Shown here piece by piece: positions 34,855-46,506 of a stretch of 64,000 bases of DNA. Position numbers and translations under genes: made by a program. Origin of the DNA: Branchiostoma floridae (taxonomy: Eukaryota > Chordata > Leptocardii > Amphioxiformes > Branchiostomatidae); assembly GCF_000003815.2 (NCBI RefSeq), contig NC_049987.1, positions 21,338,187 through 21,402,186 on the forward strand. The letters are read 5' to 3'. Position 1 is the first letter of the stretch. Each line of letters opens with the position of its first letter. The notes beneath the pieces were generated by a model. The model had not been told where the DNA came from, did not search any database, and worked only from the letters and a program-made list of their open reading frames with translations.

Positions 34855-35200
34855 AAAGTCCTTTTTTCTGCATACCTGCACTGGTGAAGGTAACATTGAA
34901 AATTACCTGCACCAGACAAATTTTACCTGCACCACTCTGAACTTAAGAAGTATGGATCATATTAAAATTGTTCAGGAACCTTTGCTATTTTTTCTTTTGT
35001 ACTTTATAGGTGGTAACATTCTAAATGCATGCAGCTAATAACAATTCACATACACTTCCATCATATGACATCTATGTATAAAACCCAGTACATAGACCTC
35101 AGTGCAGGTTAGGTGCAGGTAGACATCAGAAATACCTGCACAGATCCAATTTTACCTGCACGAACCTGCATATGCAGGTGGTATTTCGAGCCTTCATAAT
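34855..35200. mobile_element. 'TACCTGCAC' MITE, copy 1
   Basis: Repeated ACCTGCAC/GTGCAGGT words and a right end TATTTCGAGCC match the element at 40336-40942. Confidence 0.6.
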
Positions 35201-36839
35201 GTTCCTGGTACACTTTTAACCAAACTCTTTTTTTTACAATAGTATACTAATGCAACTATACATGCGTATTCCTTTAGCATTCTTAAGCTCTTTTTAACAA
35301 GTCGATCAGAAATAGTATTCAGCAGTTATGTTCCAGGTCTCTCCTGCTTGCTTCTTTTGTGTTTCCATAGTTTGTAAACAGATTCAAGTTATTGATTACT
35401 TCTATTGTTATTAGGATATCTCCTTGTCGTCTTAATTTAAAATGTACATTGAATAAATGTCATCTTTACAGTTGCAGCAACATCAGGATGAAAATACTGG
35501 AGATTGCAAAAGGCTGAAAGTACCTTGCACTTTTGCTTAAGTCGGATGTCAATCAAAGGTATGTTGGAAAATTAAGCAATTTTAATCACTATGATGCAAT
35601 AATGACTTGTTACTCTGTGACACTGGAGGGTAACCTCCAGTAACAGAGTATTGTAATCACTTTGTGCGTTGAGTGTTCGCACCTGTATCTCTATGTTCCG
35701 TATGCCGCAATCGCATGTGGATTGGCATGTCGCCTGTACTCGGTTAGGAAATGATGCACGTTATTTTTTTTTCGCCGAAGCTGTTTTTATTTTGGATGTA
35801 ATAATTTCAGTTTTCACCCCTACGTCTTCGGTATATTGGTCCAGGTCTTCGTTATGATCGTGCTTGTGGTCATTGGATATCGTCAAGCAGATGTTGTCCT
35901 CGTCGGAAATTGACAACAGCTGTGCTACCTCGTACCCGGGAAAAGTAGGCATTTGATTGACAGGGGTCTTTAAAGGAACATAAAAGCCGGTTCTCAATGT
36001 GCCAGGAAGATAACTATATTCCAGAACAGCTGTTGGAGATGAACTCTGCGATAAGGTTTTGTCAACAACTCGGGAATAAGCAGATACTAACGTAACTACA
36101 CAATTTTAACCCACTGAACCCACTCACAGGTGTCTACACCCTATGCAGACGCAGACTTAGCGATAAGGGGCCAGAATATGTACAAGGACAGAGGCGGTTA
36201 TGTAGGTACAAGGCTCATGTCCCTATTCAGAGCTTAACATACAAGTCAAGCAGGGTGGTGGCATTGTGACGATCTCCAAGCAGACGTTGGGAAAAATCGT
36301 AACTATTTGTAGCAGGAGCGATTTGCACTAGCACGTACCATATCAAGAGCTCGTTTCTACACATGAATTCTGTACAAGTGTTAATTTTCGCATTTGGTGT
36401 CATTCGTTTGAGGCGCTGATTTTGCTGTTCATGCGTACAGGACTGTGGAAGTGAGTTTAAATTTGGAAGTGATAGGTATGTTAGCTTTTAAGTACGTTTT
36501 TGGTACAAGGCGATGATGTGTTCTGTATGGGATATGAACACCGAGTCATACACCACAGAAAACATCACAACCAACACAAACCATACGCCAAAAATAGTTA
36601 CTCAAGCAACTGGATATGGTTTTGAAACACCTGGATGTCTAACCTACATCGACGTAACACAAACCATAGTTAGGTCACAGAGTATGTTACCTACGGTCAC
36701 TTGTTATAGATGCCACAGATATGAACTGGAGCATCACAAACTTTCCTCTTATGGTATGGTAGCTTTTTGTTTCTATTCTGCCAGTGTGGTTTCGGTTGTA
36801 TGCTTTGCTGATAACCAAATGTATGCATCATAATCACAG

Positions 36840-37621
36840 CTGGAACGTGAGAAACTGAATGACCACATCGCCAAGCACCAGGTGGATCATCTGAGCCACC
36901 TGTTGGACAAGTATCTAACTCTCATGCAAGAGGTCAACAACCTGAAACAAAGAGGGCAAGGGCCATGCAGCAAACAGGCAGCAAGATGGAATGAAAGGGC
37001 ATGAAAGCATTGCATGATAAAATTGTGGCCTTGGAAACAATGACATCACAGCTTAGGGGAGCCTCAGGCTCTGGCTCATCAGAGGTAGTTAAGTTGCTTG
37101 AAAATCGCATTCAGCAGATGGCTAGTAAGCAGGAATTAATGAGGCATAACTATGTATCAATGGAAACAAGGGTCCCTACTTTTGAGGGTATAGTTGCAGT
37201 TCTCAATCGTGAGATAGAAAAATGTTCAGCTACCATTGAGGCATATGAGCGACAGCTTTGCCAAGAACGAGAAATCATAGAATCTATTGAGCGTAAAATG
37301 AAGTCTCAAGAGCGAATCATTGCCCTCAAAGACGTGGCCCTTGCCGAGCCGGATCTCTGTATCACGTCCCTGGAGATGACGTCCTATGATGCCACCCAGC
37401 TCTGGAAGATCCAAGACTTCACAAGAAAGCGTCACGATGCCATCACTGGTAAAACAACCTCCATCTACTCCCCCTGCTTCTACACCAGCCGTACAGGTTA
37501 TAAGATGTGCGCCCGGATCTATCTGAACGGAGACGGGATGGGAAAGGGCAGCCACATCAGCCTCTTTTTCGTCCTGATGAGGGGGCACTTTGATTGGCTT
37601 CTGCGCTGGCCGCTTGTTTAA
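36840..37621 (+). pseudogene. TRAF-like sequence: coiled coil plus truncated TRAF-C/MATH domain
   Basis: TRAF proteins are trimeric adaptors of TNF and Toll signalling and known partners of A20. An acceptor (TAATCACAG) opens a frame reading LEREKLNDHIAKHQ that stops at TGA 37002-37004. Overlapping it in another frame, ATG 37001 begins 206 residues: a heptad-rich coiled coil (about 1-115) and a TRAF-C start (about 129-206) with the hallmark SRTGYKMCARIYLNGDG. The domain breaks off at LLRWP, about 60 residues before a normal TRAF-C end. Upstream RING and TRAF zinc-finger exons were not found. The frame break and missing half make a pseudogene most likely. A small intron or assembly error could also explain the break. 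Closest in feel to TRAF1/2/3/5. Confidence 0.75.
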
Positions 37622-40335
37622 ATACATAATAATGAATGTGAAGGAAAAAATAATTGGAAGGAAGAGAGTGGAAAGGGATACGTTCAGTTAAAGTACATAA
37701 ATTTTTACTTTGAGTGACAAATCAAACAAGGAACATAGGATAATTCCGATGTAAAAATTGGACATTTCCCAATCAGATGCCTGTTGGTGTGACATTTCTC
37801 CACCTGTTGGTCCGGCGGTGTTTTGAGATTTAAAAGCAGCAGATGCAGGCTTTGCTATTGGTACTACCTACCAGCAAATTCAACCAAGGCATAAAGAAGG
37901 CAATATGCCAGAGGAGGAAAATGCGTTGAAAGGGATCTACTTTCAGCTCCAGATTTTACCACACCTCACCATGCCTGTGTACCTTCTGCACATCCTGGGC
38001 TTGAAATTCATTTTGGAGATTAGGTGCACTGGTGAACCCAGCTTGAAAATTGGGTGCACCTAAATATTTTTGTAGAATGTCAGAAAAACCAAATTACAAA
38101 ACAGTTACATGCTATCAAATTCTTAAACAAGTACCATGACAGACTTTTTTATTTATCTTTCTAACACTTAGATGTGAAGAATATGATGTATACTAGTATA
38201 CTTTGATATCTTTACATACTTAAACCCATGAAAATATTTGGGTGCACCCTGTGCACTCACAGAAAATTATTGGGTGCACAGTTCCAATTTTGGGTGCACA
38301 TGCACCCAATATTTCGAGCCCTGACATCTATACAAATATTATACCAATGTACAGTTCTTTTGCAAGTGCATTGTAGAGTCAATTCTAAGTCACCGAGATG
38401 GTTTTGAAATAATATTTGTACTAAGTTTGAACTATTTTGAGTAAAAGAACATTTCAGTCACTAAAGTTCAAAATTGTTCAAACATTTCAAAGTAAAGTAA
38501 AGGCACTCGTCGGTCTCGCAGGACGATGAGTAGTACTAATTCTAAACATTTCAAACTGAAAGTTTAAACATGTTTGAACCTTTTTATATTTGTTGGAACA
38601 TTTGGGAAAGTAATGATATATTTATCTCTTTATTTAGAACAATTTTCAAACATCTATGTGTTTTTGTTATTGTTCCAACATGTTCCAACATTTTGTGTCA
38701 TTTTTTCCCTCCATAAAAACTTTTATTGACCCCATAAACAAAGCTGCTAAGCTTGGTCCTTTGTTTGGCTCTTGTATTTTTAGATTTTTATATTTCAGCC
38801 ATACATAGTATGGTGAAATATATTGTATCCGTAATGTTTCTTCTTTCTTCTTCTTCTTTCTCCTGTCAAATCTTCAAAGTGATTCATCTCCGCCATTTCT
38901 GGACCGAATGACCTGAAATTCGGCACAGGGGTAATACCTTCATGCTTTTTTTTCATTTTTTTCATATCTGCTTCTAAAATGATTTTATTGAGGTTTAAAA
39001 GTCATTTTTTTACCAAAACGGTATATTTTGCCCCCTGGTATTACAATTAAATGACCTGTAATTTGGTATAGATAGGCATTGGATATTTGATAAAATGATT
39101 CAAGTAAAATTTTTGACATTAACTACTTTAAAATGATTCATTTTGGCACTTTTCTGAGGGGAAATTTGTTTTCTTTTGGCCTCCTGACGTGACCTTCCGT
39201 GACCCCGCACAGAGCCCACACCTGTGCGCGAGGAGGAAGCTAATTAATATTCATAAGCGGGGCCTCACGATTCTGTATATACTGCAGTGTTCCCACCAGA
39301 ATTTTTTTACAGCGTCGGCGCAGGGGTCCGGGGGCCGCCGAAGAACGCCGAAGGCCCCGGCCCGGCAGGGTCCAGGGGCAGAGCCCCATTGGGGGTCCCA
39401 AGGGGGCGAAGCCCGCCTGAAACTCTTGCACTTTAGGCTATTAAGAGGGCTTATTGTATCAGTTTTTAGGGGCATTTCTGTGATAATCGCAGCAGTCACT
39501 TAACTTGTCTTCAGGAGTTTAGCGTAACAGTATTTCAGGTCAAACCGTCAAAGGCAACTAAAAACAAACTTTAACGTTACTGAGTGCAACAGTACTTATA
39601 ACTTTTGTCCGGTTTGCCATCCGAAGTTGAAACACTAGCGATGGTATTTTTGCTGCGCTGTTAGCTCTTTTAGAAGGTTCCGTTTATCGCGGGACTGCTG
39701 TTGTTTCAGAAATCTCACGGACTTATGCTTACAAACACGTAAATTGCTAACTTGCAACCAGCGCTTTACTATATAACTACAGTATTCTCGGCACTCAACG
39801 CGTTCCTACGTTTCACCATTTGTGGTAAACAAAGCGACAAAAGGGTCCTTGAACCCGAAGCTGGCAGGTGTCGCGGTCTGCTAATTGGATTGTCTCGGTA
39901 GCTAATCAGCAAAGACTTAAGGGTCTTGCGTCCACTTAGTACTACTGAGTGGATCGCGTGCGCAGTGCCGTGCATAATATTAGGTTCTCGAGATCGCCAC
40001 CTCCAATCTTTTCGCAAATGATTCATTCCAACTACGAATGAGGACACACCTAAATGTTAACAAGCTTTGGTGCCCTTGGGTTCATGACAGTTAGATTGTT
40101 ACAAAGATTTCCAAAATGTTAGAACAAAAAGCAAGAAATGCCCTCTCGGTAATATGGAATCGACTCTACCCAATAATTAGACCTTCACCTTTCCCAGAAC
40201 AAGGCTACCATCTTTGCCCCTTGTTATGTGATAAAGAAGTTCATTTTACACAATAACCTTCAAAGTGTCAGATAAGTGCTTGCAACATACAACAGTGCTC
40301 ACAGATATTTGTATCTTTTTTTTAATTATTATTGC
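37622..40335. other. no gene recognised
   Basis: Repetitive sequence: the MITE at 38009-38326, a CTT-rich tract near 38840-38870 and a GC-rich block at 39310-39420. Open frames here overlap repeats and are not supported. Confidence 0.4.
38009..38326. mobile_element. hAT-like MITE with GGGCTTGAAAT/ATTTCGAGCCC ends
   Basis: GGGTGCAC words repeat in both orientations between terminal repeats related to those of the 40336 element. Confidence 0.55.
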
Positions 40336-40942
40336 AGGGCTCGAAATTCTTTTTTCTGCATACATGCACTGGTGCAGGTAACATTGAAAATTACCTGTAC
40401 CAGAAAAATTTCACCTGCACCACTCTGAATTTAGGATGTACAGATCATACTATAATTGTTCAGGAACCATTGCTGTTTTAAGGGGTGCCTAAGCATTTGC
40501 ACGAACCCTATGAAATTTGTACGAATATTATGTGATACACACGAATCACTATGCGAAAACGCACGAATATTATGAAATTCACACGAATCACTGCAAAAAC
40601 GCACGAATATTATGAAATTCGCACGAATCACTATGTGATTCAAACAAACCTCATGAGATTTGCACGATCCTTATGCAAAAACGGCAGCCGGGAGGAGGCA
40701 TGATTTTGAGCGTTTCTACCCGTGATATTTATATTTCAAGGCATGGAATGGACATTTACCGTCGCAAAGATGTAAGGAAATAACAATCCACATACACCAT
40801 CATAGGACATTTATGTATAAAACCCAGTACATTGACCAGTGCAGGTTAGGTACAGGTTACCTGGTAGACACCAGAAATACCTGCACAGCTCCAATTTTAC
40901 CTGCACTAACCTGCATATGCAGGGGGTATTTCGAGCCCTGCT
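40336..40942. mobile_element. hAT-like MITE with CAGGGCTCGAAAT ends, copy 2
   Basis: CAGGGCTCGAAAT at the left is mirrored by ATTTCGAGCCCTG at the right. Relative to the copy at 34855-35200 it carries an extra central minisatellite (40500-40680). Confidence 0.65.
40500..40680. repeat. minisatellite of CACGAATATTATGAAATTC units
   Basis: Alternating CACGAATATTATG and CACGAATCACTATG units repeat every 35-45 bp. Confidence 0.75.
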
Positions 40943-40992
40943 GAGATTGCAGAAAATCTATTTACATAACTTCAAAAAGTCAACATATTCCA

Positions 40993-41337
40993 GGGTTGGA
41001 CAAGTTTTCTAAAAATTTTAGTAAAATTCACTTGTCCTATTGGGCAAGTACATAGAAAATTTACTTGCCCGAATCAACTTTCCACTTGCCCGAACTTTAA
41101 TAAATGACGTGTATTTTTACTTCCATCGATGGAATTTTTGTTATTGGCTCTATTTTTCTGTGTTGAGTCTATTGACCAATGCTTGATGCCATGACTGAAA
41201 AGTGGCAAGTATATCAAAATCTCACTCATTGAAAAATCTTACTTGCCCGTCAGGCAAGTGGGATAGGACATGCACTTGCCCCACCATCACTTTCACTTGC
41301 CCGGGACAAATAGGGCTAGCGGACTTGTCCAACCCTG
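40993..41337. mobile_element. MITE with CAGGGTTGGACAAGT ends
   Basis: CAGGGTTGGACAAGT and ACTTGTCCAACCCTG form terminal inverted repeats. Many internal ACTTGCCC/GGGCAAGT words repeat. Confidence 0.65.
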
Positions 41338-41890
41338 TATTCTGGAAGAGGTATCTCCCATGTATGTAATGTTGAAGTCATCTGCATCATGGACAGTTGT
41401 GAACTTCTGGACTCTTGATTATGCGAAACATTGGGTCCTGCATCCAAGAGTTATAAGAATGAACTTAGAGATTTTCAAAGAATGATACAAAGCTTCACTA
41501 CATATATTTGACACATTGAAGCAACATTCAACAATAAGAATAAAGATGTCACATGTTTATTGTGATACACACCAAGGTACTACTACTAGCCAAGAGGCCT
41601 CCTGGAACAGCAGAACTGATACAATTCTCTACTAACACCTTTATCAAGTCAACACTCATGAGTCCTCTTGGCGCTGTGGTTTGGTGGTATCCCCAGTTTT
41701 GGCTTATGTGGTCTTCCAGACATTTTTTGGACCTGTGATGGAAAACAAATAATTTTGGTTAATCCAAGGAGGTTATGGTGAAGCTAACCGCAGAGTAATT
41801 GACAATTAGTTTAGCAATTAGTTTAGCAACATATCTCTTACTATATCAATCTGAACAGTAAAAAGCTTTGTTCGCATGAATATGGACTGA

Positions 41891-42100
41891 TAATGTAAAT
41901 GCATTTAAGTTCGCGGGGATTTAATTTCGCGGTAGCGGAAAAAGGACTTTTGTGGTGGTTTTAATTTCGCGGTACCTAGCAGCTAGCACCATGCACTGTA
42001 GTATGTAATTTATGCCCTGGAAAAATATTCGCAGGGGTTTTAAATTTGCGGTGAAATGGCCGACGCGAAAACCGTGAACGTAAATCCACCGCGACCGTGC
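41891..42100. mobile_element. second 'TGTAAATGCATTTAAGTTCGCGG' MITE
   Basis: It is clearly related to 14762-14940 at the left end and through the TTTCGCGGT blocks. The right end is diverged. Confidence 0.55.
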
Positions 42101-43069
42101 CCATCTTTGCACTGCCTTCAAGTATGGCTGACTACTGGCTCAAATAATACAAATACGTTGATAGGAAACTACACAACATATACTGTTTTTTATACAGTAC
42201 TACATGGTAATCTACTTGGTCTTGTGAAAATATCATGTTTGACTATGCATTAGACTGTAACTAGCGGCTGAACACAGTGACGCGTCCAGCAGATATGCCG
42301 ACCTACTCTCCAAGCAGAGGTTAGGCTCCGGCTGTTTTTCTAAGCTGTTTTTATCAAGCTTTCTATTTTGTATCTTGGATAACCTCTGCCGGCACTGACT
42401 TTGGGGTGGAGCAAACCACATATTTTGATTCCATTGAATGAAGGTGACAGTGAGTGCTCCTCCCTGGGAACCGTCAAATTGTCATTAGGAGTAGCCGTTT
42501 TACTGCCCTGGGTTACGACACATCCGGTAAGAACCAGCCGGTTGCGCTCATCCCCACTGACTTTTCTTTTCACGAGAGGTCTTTGCCCCTGATCACCATG
42601 CCCAAGGATTATAGCATCATAAGGTAAATGTTTCTTGAATATTTGACAAAAAATATAAAATACACTCATGTAAACAACAACGAAATTTACATGATGATGA
42701 TGACAAGAACGAAATTCACAATGGAGTTCTGACAAATAGAGACCTCACAAATGGCACAATAGGATTGTTAACATTGTTCCGAAGTTAGAGTCATGAGGTT
42801 TTGTTACCATGTATTATGTTAGAATACTAGTAGTAGGATATATGCACATACAACTAAGGCCTACGAAAAAAAATGTTGTGTTTCCTGTTTCCCTACCTAC
42901 CCTAAAAAAACCTGCCGACCCTAGACTTTTTTTTGGGGTGGGCAGTGGAGTCACATAGCTTCCAGTTAGAATATTTATTTAGCCTGCTTCCATGGTTATC
43001 CTTGGTATTTCGTTACCCTTTACAAAATTATTATGCGCCGGCCATTATGACCGACCACCGGGTACGACT

Positions 43070-43190
43070 ACTCTCCAAGCAGAGGTTAGGCTCCGGCTGT
43101 TCTTGACATGACAAAATAGAAAGCCCGATAAAAACGACTAAAAAAAACGTCAAAAAACAGCCGGAGCCGGACCTCTGCTTGGAGAGTAGC
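43070..43190. mobile_element. 120-bp foldback MITE with 9-bp flanking repeat
   Basis: TACTCTCCAAGCAGAGGT at the left is mirrored by ACCTCTGCTTGGAGAGTA at the right, with GGCTCCGGCTGTT inside the arms. GGGTACGAC occurs immediately left and 4 bp right of the arms. Half copies with the same arm lie near 42302 and related arms at 2298. Confidence 0.75.
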
Positions 43191-43979
43191 TATAGGGTAC
43201 GACCATCTTGGGTGGATTCAACAAAATTTCTGGATGTACCGGATTTGGTTAAGCGTGTTTGGTTTGTATATGTAGGAAACACATATGCACACATTATATT
43301 TGGCTTCTGTGGTAAATTATGCGTGGTAAACGCGTCGAGGTTTCAACCTCCTTGGTTTTAGTACCGGGGGCCGCATGGTGACAGGTTCTGTAACGTTTTT
43401 AAACGAGTTTTAAGATATGAACTATAACGTTAACGTTACTGTACACAGATGCGAAGACTGTATATGAATGTGCCCTTTTGAAAAACCTCGAAATATGCCA
43501 TTGAAAACAGCACAAATTATTCGAGAAAATTCTAAAATAATTTTATGTGTCGTATAAAAAGCAAGCAAATTCATCGTTATATAACGTTAACGTTTACGTT
43601 AATCTTGTACATTTACGGCACGGATATTGAAAACAAGCGACGTACCTGTCTGAAGCAAAAGCACTCCAATGATGGTGGTATGTCTCCCTGACAGTTTGGC
43701 ACAACAAAATTAAATTATCCATCTCCATGAAAATGAACGTACTATATAACCGTTAGGGGAAAGGATAAAAGATGGCGCCGCTCCTAAAGCAAGACTTCAC
43801 CATCTTTGCGTTCTGATTGGACAAAAAGATCACGTGTGTATGCCGGAGTGCAGGGGCTTCCAGTGAGCTCTTGCAGGGGTTGTGACGTCAGGGAACACGG
43901 AAGAAACTCAACTCAGAAAGTCACCAACTTGATTCCCAACTTGAACAGCGGCCATTTTGAAAAAACACATAACTTTGGG

Positions 43980-44048
43980 TGCTGCGATACCAAGGTTGCT
44001 CCAACATGTATGGGTCATACATGTTGGAGCAACCTTGGTATCGCAGCA
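43980..44048. repeat. perfect 69-bp palindrome
   Basis: Two 33-bp arms are fully complementary around a 3-base spacer (44013-44015). The left arm starts TGCTGCGATACCAAGG. Confidence 0.9.
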
Positions 44049-45525
44049 TGACTGTCGTGTTAAGGGTACCTGCACGACAATAATCTCACATAACGTTTAA
44101 CATATAGCGTTATAATAGTGCCTTTGGGCAAATTATGGGGTGTGAACTCCTACTCAACCGAAAGATGTCTACTCTTCTCTACTCTACAGTACTAGTAACT
44201 CTAGTATCCCACTCACAGTACGCTGGTGACACCTAACTGAACACAATAGTGTCAGTACAGCTGAATACCATGCCGTCGCTAAAAATTGTCGCGTTGTGTG
44301 AGCGTCTGGTATCCTCAGCGGAGGTTCATGACCGTATCAGATAACTGTTCGTAGCTTCTTCCAAAGTTGCAAACGGAGACTTGAAAATGTAGAGTAGAGT
44401 AGAGTAACGTTAATTAATACATGTTGTCAATCGCAATTTTGTTACATAGCCTGATTTAATCGCGCTTCTTAGGCCCGTCCTACATTGCGGGGAGGAGTCT
44501 ACAAGTTCCGGATAGCGGAGTTTGCGTTACACAGATATGTTTTGTACAGTGTGAATTAACTAGCTGAGGCATGTACCAGACCGGGAAGTCAAATGTAGGT
44601 GTTGTTAGGTAACCGTTATACCTACTAACTTACCTTATACAGGAGTAACCTCCTTGCAAACACCAAGACGATGATAATAGCCAACGCAATCAGGAAAGCG
44701 CGTCTATTTTGCAATTTTGTCGTCGAAGGACGGGGAATCCCCTTCGACGACATTGGATTGGCGCACTATCACTTTGGGAGTCATTTGTAAAATTTTGTAT
44801 TTACTTCCATTAAAGAACATCATGGAAAAGAAATGAGGTCAGAGAAATTAAGTTGAATTTGTAGAAGTGTGATCGTAACAATTGAGTTCGAGGGTGACGA
44901 GGATGGGGATCTACTATGTAGAGTGTCTACCTACTGGCTAGCAAAATACACCTGGTGATTATATTAGAATGCCCCGTAAACCAAGTGCTTATTTGGGTTT
45001 CAAACTGTCCCGGCATTCTTTGCGCGCGTTCATCTTGGATACTGAAGGTCTCATTCCTGTATTACTCCGTGTAGTGTAGAGTCTAAAGGAATCCGGGCTA
45101 AAAAATTATCTGGCCCGCAAAGCGTTGTTTTAGGTGGACCATAAATTTCCATTAATAAACCATAACTGATATGAAAAGGAATTTCGATGAAAGCTTGTGT
45201 ATTACTGGCATGATCATGCACGAAAGTTTCGTGACCCGATCGATCCTCGGACGTTTACGTTTATTTGTACTGAGTGCTCCGGTCAGGCTCCGGGTATTGA
45301 AAACGACCTCTAGCGGATAGCGGCTAGGTGCATTTTGAAATGTGATAGAAATCGTTGCGTCGGCTAGATTTGGGTGAACATTTTTTTATTGTCTAACAAA
45401 CGTGTGTGCTTACATTAGAAAGCAAAACATCTCCAAATAGACTGTGTTTTAATTGGATTTGCGGACATAGAAGTTGTGTGTGCTAAAGCATTGAATTCAA
45501 TGGGGCGATCTAATTGTGTAATGAC

Positions 45526-46506
45526 TTAACCCTCAAACCACCGTATGGGGTCAAAACTGACCCCAGGCGTATATCGATGTGTGCCATCATGGCATTTGTG
45601 GTCGAAAACAAATTTCCTCCCATGAGTTTGTTTGTATATATGTCTTATAACTTCTTATAAGTTTTTAACGAGATTGGCTCATTATTGATTAAGTTATCTT
45701 AAAAAGTTTATGTATGGTCCAGTGGGGTCAAAACTGACCCCAGCATTTTTTTAAACAAACTTTTCCGACCTACACCTAAACTACTTATCTTACAATCACG
45801 AAATTTTTAGAGAATGATGTACATGTAAGCCAAAATTATTGTGACAGCTTTTGTGCAAATATCATGTTATATGACGACATTATGACGTCATTTAGGTAAT
45901 CTCGGCCGCCATCTTGGATTTTGCCTGATGACGTCATTAAATTAGCATAAATCATGAATATTGAGGTATGAAATTTACGTTGAATTTCATAACATGTGAT
46001 AAACAACTGATATCTGCTAAGAAAACCTTAAAACTTAAATGTTTAATACAAAATTAGAAAACTTAATAATAATAATAATTAGTAATAGATATGTCTGTCA
46101 GAATTTCGTTGCCATGGCAACATGAAAAATGATGAACATACTTTGTTCACTGAAAATTTTTGCTTTTAACATTTTCTAAAAAGTTACCAAGTTTGGTGGC
46201 CCTAGCATGAGCCATTCAGACGTTATACGGCATTGAAGTTGTCATCAAAAATCTCCTTCCCGGTCTGAATAGCATTGGTGCAAAATGTGGTCATCATGAT
46301 CTTTTGCATAAATTATGATAATGAGCTAGAAATATTCTCACCTAATCATGTCAGACTGTTCCACATAGATTAGTGAAACTAAACATATATAAAAATCACA
46401 AAAAGTGTCACACAAAAAACTGTATTTGTACAAAATGTTTTGGGGTCAGTTTTGACCCCATACGGTAATCTACGTCGCAAAAAAGCTACGGTGGTTTGAG
46501 GGTTAA
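45526..46506. mobile_element. piggyBac-like non-autonomous element
   Basis: TTAA at 45526-45529 and 46503-46506 flank ends that begin CCCTCAAACCACCGTA and finish TACGGTGGTTTGAGGG. TTAA targets and a CCC start are piggyBac hallmarks. Internal GGGGTCAAAACTGACCCC hairpins sit near both ends and once more inside (about 45723). No transposase frame. Confidence 0.75.
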
